Positions 1 through 8,603 of a stretch of 64,000 nt of DNA are shown here, in pieces. Positions within the stretch are counted from its first letter, which is position 1; each line of letters starts with the position of its first letter. The notes under the pieces are model-generated. The model was not told the origin of the DNA, did not search any database, and saw only the letters and a program-made list of their open reading frames with translations. Origin of the DNA: Halomonas huangheensis (GTDB lineage Bacteria; Pseudomonadota; Gammaproteobacteria; Pseudomonadales; Halomonadaceae); NCBI RefSeq assembly GCF_001431725.1, contig NZ_CP013106.1, forward strand, positions 1,488,001 through 1,552,000. The letters are read 5' to 3'. The position numbers were made by a program, and so were the translations under genes.

Positions 1-107
1 TGCGCAGACTGACTGTATTGCGAACGCAGCCGGCTGTCGGACGGAGGTTGGCGAGGCTACTGCACGACAGTCCGGACGGTGAAGTCGGGAGAGGTTTTTT
101 CATGGGG

Positions 108-142
108 CACCTTGTGTTGCCGGGGTTGCGTTACACAAGGTG
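108..142. repeat. 10-bp perfect inverted repeat with 15-nt loop
   Basis: CACCTTGTGT (108-117) is mirrored by ACACAAGGTG (133-142). No convincing gene precedes it in the first 230 bases, so it could be a terminator-like hairpin of a transcript starting outside the window, or an operator. Function is not known. Confidence 0.4.
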
Positions 143-276
143 TGTAGCGGTGTCTCGAGGCTCGGATTTCAAGTATCCGGGGCGAGTACTCGTGCCTTGT
201 GTGCAACCTGGCAAATTGTTGTTGTAGAACAGGCGAACAATGTATCGGTCTCTTGAAGTTAGCAGCGACTTCACAA

Positions 277-297
277 ACTGTCGACAGTCGACTGTCG
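277..297. promoter_or_regulatory. Overlapping perfect palindromes upstream of the GntR gene
   Basis: Two perfect palindromes overlap: ACTGTCGACAGT (277-288) and CGACAGTCGACTGTCG (282-297). Nested dyads 280 bases upstream of a regulator gene fit an operator, but no regulator can be assigned from the sequence alone. Confidence 0.35.
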
Positions 298-374
298 TCG
301 CCAGTAAAAGTCTTCCATACTCAAATACACGAAACCGGATGGATAGCTGCTGGAGATGACAGGTAAAGCAGGTA

Positions 375-426
375 GGTAGAGATAGCAGGTAGAGATGGAA
401 GGTAGAGATGGAAGGTAGAGATGGAA
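375..426 (+). repeat. 13-bp tandem repeat, four copies
   Basis: GGTAGAGAT followed by a four-base purine-rich filler occurs at 375, 388, 401 and 414. The last three copies are nearly identical (GGTAGAGATGGAA). The array is short and non-coding. It may be a slippage-prone variable-number repeat in the leader of the downstream GntR gene. Confidence 0.6.
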
Positions 427-510
427 GGCGGAAAGCGACATCCAGGGCGGAGCTGACAACTGGAATCGAGGTGGCTGACGCGCAATGCCCGGGCGTGAAG
501 TTCTGGGGTG

Positions 511-560
511 TGAAATGCAGTGCTGGGTTGTGAAATACAGTGCTGGTTTATGAAATACAT
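511..560 (+). repeat. 20-bp tandem repeat directly upstream of the GntR start
   Basis: The unit TGAAATRCAGTGCTGGKTTR occurs at 511-530 and 531-550, with a half copy at 551-560 and a weaker relative at 491-510. The array ends only 20 bases before the preferred GntR start, so copy number could affect the leader. Each unit also supplies possible upstream in-frame start codons. Confidence 0.6.
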
Positions 561-579
561 CGACGCAAGGTGGGATGCC

Positions 580-1263
580 ATGAAGTCAACAGGCTCTGCA
601 ACAGCGCCATTTTTCCCTCAGCGCAACCTGGTCGATCAGGTAGCCGACTATCTGACTGAGGCTATTCTGTCATCGCGATTTGCGCCGGGAGAGAGGCTGT
701 CGGAAGTGGCGCTGGCCACCGAGCTTGGTATCAGCCGTGCCCCCGTACGCGAGGCTGCGCGGCTGCTCGAGAGTCGTGGTCTGGTTATTTCTCGGCCTCG
801 GCGTGGTTTTTTCGTACGCTCGTTGGATGCAGAGGAGTTGGGCGATGTCTTCGACCTGCGTATTTGTCTCGAGCGTCACGCCTTCGAGCGGCTTCAACAG
901 CGTTTCACGCCTGCCATCGACGCCCAATTGAGTCGCGTGATCGAAAATCTGTGTGATGTGACGCGAGGTAAGGATAAGGGCAGCAAGATCGAGGACGACC
1001 TGGCTTTCCATCGTCTGGTGTTCGAGCTGGCCGGTAATGCCCGTCTATTGCGGGCTTTCGATGATCTTTCCTTCGAGTTGCGGCTGTGTATTGCCTTGAT
1101 CAGCAAGACCCACAAGGCGCCCGCCACCATCGCTGAGTCACACTGGATGCTGCTGGAAGGGCTGCGCAGTGGTGATGCCGAGCGATGCCGTGCCGAGGTG
1201 GATAACCATATCGGCGTGGCACGAGACTCGGTGCTGGCCCACCTCGCCGAGGTTGGTGTTTGA
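580..1263 (+). CDS. GntR-family transcriptional regulator, FCD domain
   Basis: This is a 227-residue DNA-binding regulator of the FadR-type GntR subfamily, which usually senses small organic acids. The N-terminal winged helix covers roughly residues 12-80 and includes a recognition-helix segment reading GISRAPVREAARLLESRGL. The C-terminal all-helical FCD ligand domain carries the family's metal-site pattern (DDLAFHRLVFELAGN and later SHWMLLEGL, then DNHIGVA). The ATG at 580 is preferred because AAGGTGG lies at good spacing before it; in-frame starts at 520 and 550 fall inside the tandem repeats. Its target is not evident. It is followed by a 327-base gap and then vgrG on the same strand, so it may or may not regulate the T6SS island. 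Confidence 0.85.
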   Translation: MKSTGSATAPFFPQRNLVDQVADYLTEAILSSRFAPGERLSEVALATELGISRAPVREAARLLESRGLVISRPRRGFFVRSLDAEELGDVFDLRICLERHAFERLQQRFTPAIDAQLSRVIENLCDVTRGKDKGSKIEDDLAFHRLVFELAGNARLLRAFDDLSFELRLCIALISKTHKAPATIAESHWMLLEGLRSGDAERCRAEVDNHIGVARDSVLAHLAEVGV

Positions 1264-1380
1264 TCCTGTTTGAGCTGGCCCTCCCGAGTAATATTGTGCC
1301 CAGCCCGACTGAGGCCTGTTCAATGTGCATCGCTATGCAAGGGTGGCTCGAGAATGAGCTCGACGTATCATCCTGAGTGC

Positions 1381-1460
1381 GCGTTTGGCATAGTAGTGCC
1401 ATTCGTTTGACACAGCAGTAACATTCGTTTGGTACAGTAGTACCACTCGTTTGATACGAC
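1381..1460 (+). repeat. 22-bp tandem repeats, each with an internal dyad
   Basis: Three units start at 1381, 1403 and 1425, and a partial fourth at 1447. All share YCGTTTGRNAYAGYAGTNNCA. Unit 1 pairs TGGCA with TGCCA and unit 3 pairs TGGTAC with GTACCA, so bases that differ between units change together and keep the dyad. Unit 2 pairs less well. The array lies about 130 bases before vgrG and may be a multi-copy operator. Confidence 0.6.
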
Positions 1461-1495
1461 TTATGCTCCACGGCTGAGTACGCAAGGCCCATCAA

Positions 1496-1521
1496 CCCGA
1501 TTGCAGCGCGCTGCAATCGGG
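1496..1521. promoter_or_regulatory. 26-bp perfect palindrome upstream of vgrG
   Basis: CCCGATTGCAGCG (1496-1508) is followed immediately by its exact reverse complement (1509-1521). ATCAA on the left and TTGAT on the right extend the symmetry beyond a short gap. It lies 70 bases before the vgrG start. It could be a dimeric operator or a cruciform/terminator hairpin for the upstream transcript; no T-run follows, which favours an operator. Confidence 0.5.
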
Positions 1522-1590
1522 ATAAGTTGATTGTGTACCAGACATGACCACACTGCGGGACCCACCTCATACGGAAATGAGGCCAGACTC

Positions 1591-4266
1591 ATGGACCAGA
1601 CTGACGCACTGCTTTCTTACCTTGGTACCGACCCCTTGTCGCAACACGAGCGCCTGCTTCAGTTGCAGCTTGGGTCCGTAGATCTCATTCCTCATCGATT
1701 GATCGGTAAGGAACGCATCTCGCGGCCTTTCGCCTATACCCTCGACTGTATTTCCCAGAACGGCGACATCGAACTCAAGACACTGATGGCTCAACCGGCC
1801 GAACTGTCGATACGGCAGGCCGACGGCAGCTACCGCCAGCTCTCCGGGTTGGTCGAGTCCGCTGCGTTGCTGGGAGAGGATGGCGGAGTCTTTTATTACC
1901 AGCTGACCCTGGTGCCGTGGCTGGCGATGCTCAAGCTGGGGCACGACAGCCGCATCTTTCAGGACCGCAGTGTGGTCGATATCCTCGAAGAGGTCTTCGA
2001 GCAGCACGCCATTTCCCAGGGGCGCTGGCGCTTTGATCTACGCCGCGAGTATCCGGCGCGTAGCTATTGCGTGCAGTACCGTGAGAGCGACTTCAACTTC
2101 GTCAACCGGCTCATGGAACAGGAAGGACTGTTCTACTACTTCGAACATGCCGGCAATGAGGATGATCAAAGCGAGAGTAGAGCGGAGAGTAGCGCAGGGA
2201 GTGTCGATGGTCATCGCCTGGTAATCACCGATGACGTCGAAACCTGTCTGGCGGTATCGCCGCAGACCATTCGTTTCCACCGCCAGGATGCCACCGAGAC
2301 CGAGGATACCATCACTCAATGGAGTGGGGTACGGCAGCAGCAGGCAACCCGCGTCAGCCTCGGCACTTTCGACTACAAGCAGCCCAGCCTCGCAAAACGC
2401 ACGGGCATGGATACCGTCCGTGATCAGGGCAACCTGCCGGACATGGAAGTCTATGATTACCCCGGTGAGTATTACTATCACGGCTATGAGCGTGGCGAGC
2501 GTTTGACCGTCAATCGCCTCGAGGCCCTGGAGTCTCAGGCCAAGCGCTTCCGCGGCGCTGGCGGTGCTCGTCAGCTACGGGTTGGCCAATGGTTCGAACT
2601 CAGCCAGCATGCCCGTCACGACTCGGGAGCCAACCGGCGGGGCGATGAGAGCGAGCGCCAGTTCCTGGTGTTGGGCCTCAATATCCATGCCGAGAACGCG
2701 TTGCCGGTCTCCGCGCATCTCAAGACCCTTCCCGGCAGCTTACAACCCCAACTGGAAGCGGCGCGTCAGGCACACGGCGTAGTTGATGACCAGCAAGATA
2801 ACGATGCTCGCCATGGGGACTATCAGCAGGCAGGCACAGGTCACTATCTGGTCGACTTCGAGTCTCAGCGCCTCAGTCAGCCCTATCGTTCCTTCCTCGA
2901 TCACCCGCGTCCGGTGATTGGTGGCCCGCAGACGGCTACCGTTGTCGGCCCCGAAGGCGAGGAAATTCACACCGATCGCCTCAACCGGGTCAAGGTTCAG
3001 TTCCACTGGGACCGCGATGGTCAGCGTGACGCCAATTCAAGCTGCTGGGTACGTGTCGGAGAACCCAATGCCAGTGGCCGCTGGGGTGGCGTATTCGTGC
3101 CGAGAATCGGTCAGGAAGTCATCGTCGACTTCCTCGAAGGCGATGCCGATCGCCCGCTGATTACCGGCCGTGTCTACAACGGCGACCAGACCCCTGAATG
3201 GCACAGCAATGGCCTGCTTTCTGGCTTCAAGACCAAAACCTACCGCGGTGGCAAGTTCAACGAACTGGTGTTTGATGACGCCACCGACCAGGAACGCGTC
3301 AAGCTCAACTCCGAGCACAGCAAGACCCAGCTCAACCTCGGTTATCTGATTCATCAGCAGGGCAACACCCGCGGCGGCTTCCGTGGCACCGGGTTCGAAC
3401 TGCGCACGGATGCCCATGGCGCGCTGCGCGCCAACCAGGGGTTGTTGCTGAGCAGTTGGGGGCAGATTGGTGCCAACGGTGAGCAGCTCGACATGACGCA
3501 GGCTCAGCAGCAGCTCGATAGCGCATGGCAGCTCTCCGACAGCTTGAGCGAGAGCGCCACCAGCCACAACGCCGACCCCCTCGACGCCCGGCGCGATATC
3601 AAGCAGGCCAGCGAAGACGCTCAGGGGCGTTATGGTTTTTCGCAAAACGGTGGTTCTGCGAGCAGTACGGGCAAGGTCGATTTCAGTACCGCGGAAGGTG
3701 CCGTACAGGGCGGGCGTGGCGAAGCCGCTCGCCTGGAGGCCCCGTGGCTGCATGTGACGTCACCCGCCGGCATCGCCATGAGCACTCCGGAATCCACCCA
3801 CCTCACGCAGAAGAAATCACTGAGCGTGACCAGTGGCAAGGATATCAACTTCGCCGCCGGCAGAAGCCTGGTCGCCGTTATGCGCGATAAGCTATCGATG
3901 TTCGTGCAGCGTGCCGGCATCAAGCTGTTTGCCGCCCAGGGCAAGGTTGAAGTCCAGGCGCAGAGCGACAACATGGAGTTGACCGCCGAGAAGGACATGA
4001 AGGTCTCCGCCACCGAAGGCAAGGTCCACCTCGATGCCGTCGATGGCATTCTGATGGCCAGTGGCGGCGGCTATATCCGCATCAAGGGCGGTGATATCGA
4101 ACTCCACGGCCCCGGTAAAGTCGACCTCAAGGGCGCACAGCACCAGTTTGCCGGGCCGACGAGCCTGAATGCATCGCCAGTGGAATTGCCGGAGTTCAAG
4201 GATAGGCTCTGCGCCTTCAAACGAGGTGAAGCAGAGAGTAGTGGTGGTGGAATCGTGGAGAGCTGA
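1591..4266 (+). CDS. vgrG: T6SS spike protein VgrG
   Basis: This 891-residue VgrG forms the trimeric tip of the T6SS tube and carries effectors out of the cell. The gp27-like base-plate region spans roughly residues 20-430, the gp5-like OB fold follows (VKVQFHWDRDGQ, then SCWVRVGEPNASGRWGG), and the DUF2345-type beta-helix needle occupies the C-terminal third (for example HLTQKKSLSVTSGKDINFAA). A short tail after the needle (ELPEFKDRLCAF) may be the docking site for the adaptor encoded next. The ATG at 1591 is preferred to the in-frame start at 1531 because conserved VgrG sequence begins right after it and GAGG precedes it. The next gene starts one base after its stop. No tssA-M core genes occur in the window, so this is an orphan vgrG island. 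Confidence 0.95.
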   Translation: MDQTDALLSYLGTDPLSQHERLLQLQLGSVDLIPHRLIGKERISRPFAYTLDCISQNGDIELKTLMAQPAELSIRQADGSYRQLSGLVESAALLGEDGGVFYYQLTLVPWLAMLKLGHDSRIFQDRSVVDILEEVFEQHAISQGRWRFDLRREYPARSYCVQYRESDFNFVNRLMEQEGLFYYFEHAGNEDDQSESRAESSAGSVDGHRLVITDDVETCLAVSPQTIRFHRQDATETEDTITQWSGVRQQQATRVSLGTFDYKQPSLAKRTGMDTVRDQGNLPDMEVYDYPGEYYYHGYERGERLTVNRLEALESQAKRFRGAGGARQLRVGQWFELSQHARHDSGANRRGDESERQFLVLGLNIHAENALPVSAHLKTLPGSLQPQLEAARQAHGVVDDQQDNDARHGDYQQAGTGHYLVDFESQRLSQPYRSFLDHPRPVIGGPQTATVVGPEGEEIHTDRLNRVKVQFHWDRDGQRDANSSCWVRVGEPNASGRWGGVFVPRIGQEVIVDFLEGDADRPLITGRVYNGDQTPEWHSNGLLSGFKTKTYRGGKFNELVFDDATDQERVKLNSEHSKTQLNLGYLIHQQGNTRGGFRGTGFELRTDAHGALRANQGLLLSSWGQIGANGEQLDMTQAQQQLDSAWQLSDSLSESATSHNADPLDARRDIKQASEDAQGRYGFSQNGGSASSTGKVDFSTAEGAVQGGRGEAARLEAPWLHVTSPAGIAMSTPESTHLTQKKSLSVTSGKDINFAAGRSLVAVMRDKLSMFVQRAGIKLFAAQGKVEVQAQSDNMELTAEKDMKVSATEGKVHLDAVDGILMASGGGYIRIKGGDIELHGPGKVDLKGAQHQFAGPTSLNASPVELPEFKDRLCAFKRGEAESSGGGIVES

Positions 4267-4267
4267 C

Positions 4268-5167
4268 ATGGACCGTGCAGTATCCCCTGAGCCATTGCTG
4301 GCGTGGCTGGACCGCCGAGAGCGTGCGGACAGCCTCTATTGCCTGATCAACCCGGCGAATGGATCTGATCGAGCGCTGACTACTGCACAATTGGAACAGT
4401 GCGGTGTGATTGGTAATCCTTTTTTTGATGATCCGCTGGCAAAGCGTATGTACCTTAAGCCAGTGCCGATGACCGCCAGTGAGTTGCGTGCCTCGGTGTC
4501 TCGGGAGTTCAAGTCCCTGCCTGACAGCCGGATACAGCCTGTAGCCTTCTGTGGCTGGATTGCAACACGAGCGGACCTACGGAGTGTTGTCTCCTACATG
4601 CAGAGGCAGCTCACCGTGATGAGTCCACAGGGTAAGGCGTGCCTATTGCGGTTCCATGACCCACGGGTGCTGGAACGCCTCGAGTATATTCTCGACCCAT
4701 TGCAACTCTCGCGTTTGCTGGGGCCAATCGATAGTTGGTGGTATTTCAACCATCGTCAGCAGTTGAAGGAACTGTCTCCGCATCAGGAGCAGCGGGGGCT
4801 CGGCAGGCTGAGATTAACAGAAGAGCAATGGTTTGCGATCAAGAGAATCGCTGATATCAATCACATCCTTGAGTTGTGGAACTCAATGGGCGTCGAGAAT
4901 GGGTATTTCGCATCACCGGCAGATATTGATCAATTGATGGGTGCCGCTGAAGGCTATGGTCTTCATGAATATGATGATATTTCCCTCTTTGCCATCCATG
5001 GGCTGCTGACAGGTAAGGAGTTTCATCAGCACCCGAGGATTCAACGGCTGCTCAGGTCGATGAGTGGTGAGCGAGATTACTCGATGGTCACCGAATGTCT
5101 GGAAGATGAGGATTGGGAACTGATTGCCAGGGAATGCAGGGAGAACGTCCATGTCCGACACATATAA
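4268..5167 (+). CDS. DUF4123 T6SS adaptor/chaperone
   Basis: A 299-residue DUF4123 protein (Tap/TEC-like). Members bind a cognate effector and load it on the tail of the adjacent VgrG. The N-terminal half has the family layout: LYCLINPANG, then FFDD, then CGWIATRADLRSVVSYMQRQL. It continues through RFHDPRVLERLEYILDP and LLGPIDSWWYFN to a C-terminal helical region. The ATG is one base after the vgrG stop, indicating translational coupling. The effector gene overlaps the 3' end by 17 bases, so vgrG, adaptor and effector form one transcription unit. Specificity for the VasX-like effector is inferred from position. Confidence 0.88.
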   Translation: MDRAVSPEPLLAWLDRRERADSLYCLINPANGSDRALTTAQLEQCGVIGNPFFDDPLAKRMYLKPVPMTASELRASVSREFKSLPDSRIQPVAFCGWIATRADLRSVVSYMQRQLTVMSPQGKACLLRFHDPRVLERLEYILDPLQLSRLLGPIDSWWYFNHRQQLKELSPHQEQRGLGRLRLTEEQWFAIKRIADINHILELWNSMGVENGYFASPADIDQLMGAAEGYGLHEYDDISLFAIHGLLTGKEFHQHPRIQRLLRSMSGERDYSMVTECLEDEDWELIARECRENVHVRHI

Positions 5168-8100
5168 GAATGCACGCGAACAGATAAGATCTCAGAGCAA
5201 CTCGAGGAGGGCTGGTTCGAAGTGTCCTCTCTGCGAGAGAAAAGGGTTACCAATACTTCCCGTTCGCCTCGCGATATGTGAGCGGACAGGAATAAACAAG
5301 GATATCCCGGAAGTTCCTGCCTCACGTGTGCGAGAATTCACCGACGTCATGCTCGACAAGTCGTTGGTCGATGGACAGGAAAGCTCCAGATCCCTACTCG
5401 GTGATGAAAGCGGTAGCAGGATAAAGCAATATTATCCCGACGCAACAGACTCCAGTGTCACTAAATATGTACTTCGTCAGCTTCGGCCGGGATATTTTTA
5501 TATTCTCGATGATGCCGCCACTGCTCCCTTCAATTGGTTTGCCTATGTCGTGAAGGCAGATGGCATGTTCTATCAATTCAGCATCAATGATGTGCCCCCC
5601 ACACCGGAGAATGCTGAATTTGATTGCGGTGGTGCCCCCGAGGAAGAGAAAAGCTTCAAGGCACTGAACGCCTCTCTGATTGCACTTCCTACTGTCGAGA
5701 ATGAAGGAAAACTCTACTATGCGTTCACCGAGCACCCATGGTCTGAAGCGCACCTGAACAAGTTGCGTACCACGCCTGAGCTGCGTGATCGAGTGATGCA
5801 GGAAATCGATCTCAAAAGCTGGGTGGATGGTAATGATCTTCCCTACGCCTATGGCGTGGAAGACCTCTCGCTGGTTGCGGAATACAGTGATGGGGCGGCA
5901 GGCATGGAGTTGCAGTTCTGGCCGACACAGCCTGATCGGCGCCTGTTCAGCCGCGAGGATATGCAGCAGGCCATGGATACCCGGTTGTCACGTGCGAGTG
6001 ACCGCTATCAGGGTCGAGGGCTGATTCTGGCAGTGAAGGATGAGCTGGGCATCATCGAGGAACTGAACGGCTATCGCCAGCAGCCGCTGGAAATCATGAA
6101 GGAGTTCCTTGGTGAAGACGGCTCGGATAACCGACGCCAGTTGACGGTCATGCATGCGGTCGACGCTTTCAAGGAAAATTTCAGAAATAGCTATCTGGAC
6201 AGTACAGCCCCTAGTGAAGATACCGTGGAGTATCTGGAAAACCAGGATGCCGCGTATGAGTCGGGGCTGGCCAACATAGAAGAGAAGATCAACGAGGCGC
6301 GTGCCAGTGGCGATGAAAATGCGCTGGCTAGATATCAACGAGAGAAAGAGTGGTATCTCGAGCAGAACGCCTGGTTGAACAATAGGCTCGAGAGGCAAAC
6401 CGAGGCCCGGACATCGCATGCGGATGTCAAGCTGGCCGACTTCGTCAGGGAGATGGGAGACCATTACGATCAAGAGAGGTTGGCGCTTTTCCGTAATGGA
6501 GGCCCCGATGATGACTGGGGAGGCTATAACGGAAGAGCGGACGTCATCCAGAAGTTGATAACGGCTCTGGATGAAGACTACGCCTTCTGGGTTCTGGAGC
6601 ACCTTGCCAGTGCGGCGGAGCGCTATAGCCAGCAAGACGCGGATTACTATTATGGCCTCGGGCTCAGTGGCCTTGTTTCCAGCGCGTTGTCGGGAGGGAT
6701 CTATTCTTCAGCGAGTGTCTATCTATGGTCAGAACTGGCCAAGGCTCTTGACACTGAGACATCGCCGCTGGGGCGCGCGCTTTTTGGCAATATGAGCAAC
6801 TTGCATGCACACGCCTTGCAGGATCGTCAGTCTCTGTCGGACAAGGCATTTTTCGATGAAGCCAAGCTGAAGGAGTGGCAGAGCGAGTTCATTTCGCTGC
6901 GTTCCAGTGTGGAAAATGTCTCGGAAAATTCGCTGGAGGAGCGTTACCAGGAGTCGGTATCGTCGCTGATTGAGACATTGGCTGGGTCATTCTCGGCACT
7001 GGCGATGGGCGAGACGGCGTTGGAGGCCATGAAGGCTACCTCTGAAGGCGGTGAGGCGTCAGCAAGCTCTCGCAAAAACGGTGAGGTGGCGTTGCAGTCC
7101 CTCACCCGCTACCTGCAGCTGATGACAATGGGCCAGGCAGATATGTTCACTGATGGCGCTGAGCTGCCAATCATCGAACGGCTGACCTTGAAGAAGCAGG
7201 ACTACTACACGTGGCTGGAGAGTCTGCCAAGGCAGATAGATGCGGTGCGTCGTGGCCATCCCCGGCCTGATGAAAGCGGGGCGATGCACTATTCCGACGG
7301 GTCCGGCGGAAACTTCTCCCTCAATACGCTCGATGGCGATGGCACCCTGGAGGTTATTGTTCCGGCGTCGATGTCTCTGGGCTTCCTGGACGTCAACAGG
7401 AGCAGTGACGACGACGCAGATAGCAATCAGAGTAACAAGTATCTGGGTATCACCAAGTCAGGGACGAAGCTCGCCAGTGATGTGCTGGATGCCATGAAGG
7501 TTCGCGCCGTCACGGCAAGCAGCCTGGCGCTTGTCAGCGCAGTTATTGCACTTGGTCAGGAGTGGAGCAAGACCGGCGATAACAACGATAACCTCAAGAT
7601 ATTTGGTGCGTTTATCGCTTTTTCGGGGGCTAGCATGGGGCTCACCAAAGCGATCGTCGAGCGGAGGAATCAGGCCGTTGCCGGCAGCGGAGCGGCGGCA
7701 TGGGGCTTTACCAGTAGCCGACAATGGGTCGTCACTGCACAAGGCGCCAAGTACGCAGGGGTGTTCTTTTCCCTATATGAAGCCGGCAACAAGCTCTCCG
7801 CCGCAGAAACCGCCAGAAAGCGCGGTGTTCCCATCGAGGTAACCGGCAGCTATATACAAGCATCCTTCTCCCTCATTGGCATCGCCGTAGGCTTCCTCGC
7901 CACCTGGCCTGCGTTGTTGGGTGGGCTCGCTCTGGCACTGCTGGGGGGATACTTCGCCAATGCCTACAAGGCGTTGGTGCCGCTGGCGTGCAGTACCTGG
8001 TTGAACCGTTGCTTCCTGAGACTGGTGGTGGGCAACTCAGGAAGAGGTTTGGGGCAGATCGAGCCATTTGATGACTCCAACCACGAAGTGCGGTCACTGG

Positions 8101-8603
8101 ATATGGTGTTTGCTGGACTCACCGTTAGCCTGTTGTGGGAAGACACCGTGATGGGAGAAGACAGCAATCTTATGCCGCACATGCGGCCCAATACGGGAAC
8201 GGGCAGCATTGCGAGTGGTTACCCTGTAATAGCCATTCAAGAGCAGGGTGGAAATTTCAATGCCAAGAAAATCAAGATCGAAGTCACTGTGCCAGACTTG
8301 GAAAGTATGGAGTTGGATATAGCGCTAACTACTGGCGGCGGACTCGGTGGTGGTGAGCTGTTTAGTTACTCCTATAAGAAAGATGATGGTGAGCGCGAAC
8401 TTGTGCCAGATAGGAATTCTACGTCTAATCGAAGTGAAATGGGACGTATATCAAGAAATAGTGAGGGGTATAAACTCTCTATGGAAAAGTCCTATGGCTA
8501 TGGAGATATTATAGACTTTGCCAGTTTTGAGGTGAGGTTTAGAAGTGTTTTTTATGGCCATGAAGAAAAAAATGATGCTTTTATTTTGAGGCTTGAGAAA
8601 TGA
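5151..8603 (+). CDS. VasX-type T6SS effector, membrane-active
   Basis: A 1150-residue effector resembling Vibrio cholerae VasX, which disrupts target-cell membranes. The VasX N-terminal domain begins near residue 25 (CPLCERKGLPILPVR) and covers about the first 200 residues. A long, mostly helical middle follows. Hydrophobic segments lie near residues 788-807, 814-836 and 902-945. After them, near residue 960, begins a junction (GNSGRGLGQIEPFDDSNHE) and a soluble tail of about 190 residues. Base composition becomes AT-rich in the last 350 bases, unlike the rest of the gene. AGGGAG precedes the ATG; a TTG at 5124 is the alternative. The gene overlaps the adaptor by 17 bases and the downstream lipoprotein by four (ATGA). 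The tail is repeated twice downstream, implying that it is exchangeable. Pore formation is inferred from family and topology. Confidence 0.85.
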   Translation: MSDTYKNAREQIRSQSNSRRAGSKCPLCERKGLPILPVRLAICERTGINKDIPEVPASRVREFTDVMLDKSLVDGQESSRSLLGDESGSRIKQYYPDATDSSVTKYVLRQLRPGYFYILDDAATAPFNWFAYVVKADGMFYQFSINDVPPTPENAEFDCGGAPEEEKSFKALNASLIALPTVENEGKLYYAFTEHPWSEAHLNKLRTTPELRDRVMQEIDLKSWVDGNDLPYAYGVEDLSLVAEYSDGAAGMELQFWPTQPDRRLFSREDMQQAMDTRLSRASDRYQGRGLILAVKDELGIIEELNGYRQQPLEIMKEFLGEDGSDNRRQLTVMHAVDAFKENFRNSYLDSTAPSEDTVEYLENQDAAYESGLANIEEKINEARASGDENALARYQREKEWYLEQNAWLNNRLERQTEARTSHADVKLADFVREMGDHYDQERLALFRNGGPDDDWGGYNGRADVIQKLITALDEDYAFWVLEHLASAAERYSQQDADYYYGLGLSGLVSSALSGGIYSSASVYLWSELAKALDTETSPLGRALFGNMSNLHAHALQDRQSLSDKAFFDEAKLKEWQSEFISLRSSVENVSENSLEERYQESVSSLIETLAGSFSALAMGETALEAMKATSEGGEASASSRKNGEVALQSLTRYLQLMTMGQADMFTDGAELPIIERLTLKKQDYYTWLESLPRQIDAVRRGHPRPDESGAMHYSDGSGGNFSLNTLDGDGTLEVIVPASMSLGFLDVNRSSDDDADSNQSNKYLGITKSGTKLASDVLDAMKVRAVTASSLALVSAVIALGQEWSKTGDNNDNLKIFGAFIAFSGASMGLTKAIVERRNQAVAGSGAAAWGFTSSRQWVVTAQGAKYAGVFFSLYEAGNKLSAAETARKRGVPIEVTGSYIQASFSLIGIAVGFLATWPALLGGLALALLGGYFANAYKALVPLACSTWLNRCFLRLVVGNSGRGLGQIEPFDDSNHEVRSLDMVFAGLTVSLLWEDTVMGEDSNLMPHMRPNTGTGSIASGYPVIAIQEQGGNFNAKKIKIEVTVPDLESMELDIALTTGGGLGGGELFSYSYKKDDGERELVPDRNSTSNRSEMGRISRNSEGYKLSMEKSYGYGDIIDFASFEVRFRSVFYGHEEKNDAFILRLEK

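Noticed and set aside
18..227. 69-codon open frame at the left edge
   Set aside because: No ribosome-binding site, no recognisable protein features, and it spans an inverted repeat. Probably chance.
375..426. Tandem repeats considered as a CRISPR array
   Set aside because: Units are 13 bp and adjacent, with no spacers and no cas genes. The same applies to the other short tandem arrays.
3037..3753. Long antisense frame within vgrG
   Set aside because: It mirrors the codon bias of vgrG on the other strand; long antisense frames are expected in GC-rich genes.
1591..8603. A complete T6SS gene cluster
   Set aside because: Only vgrG, adaptor, effector and immunity genes are seen; no sheath, baseplate, membrane-complex or ClpV genes occur in the window.
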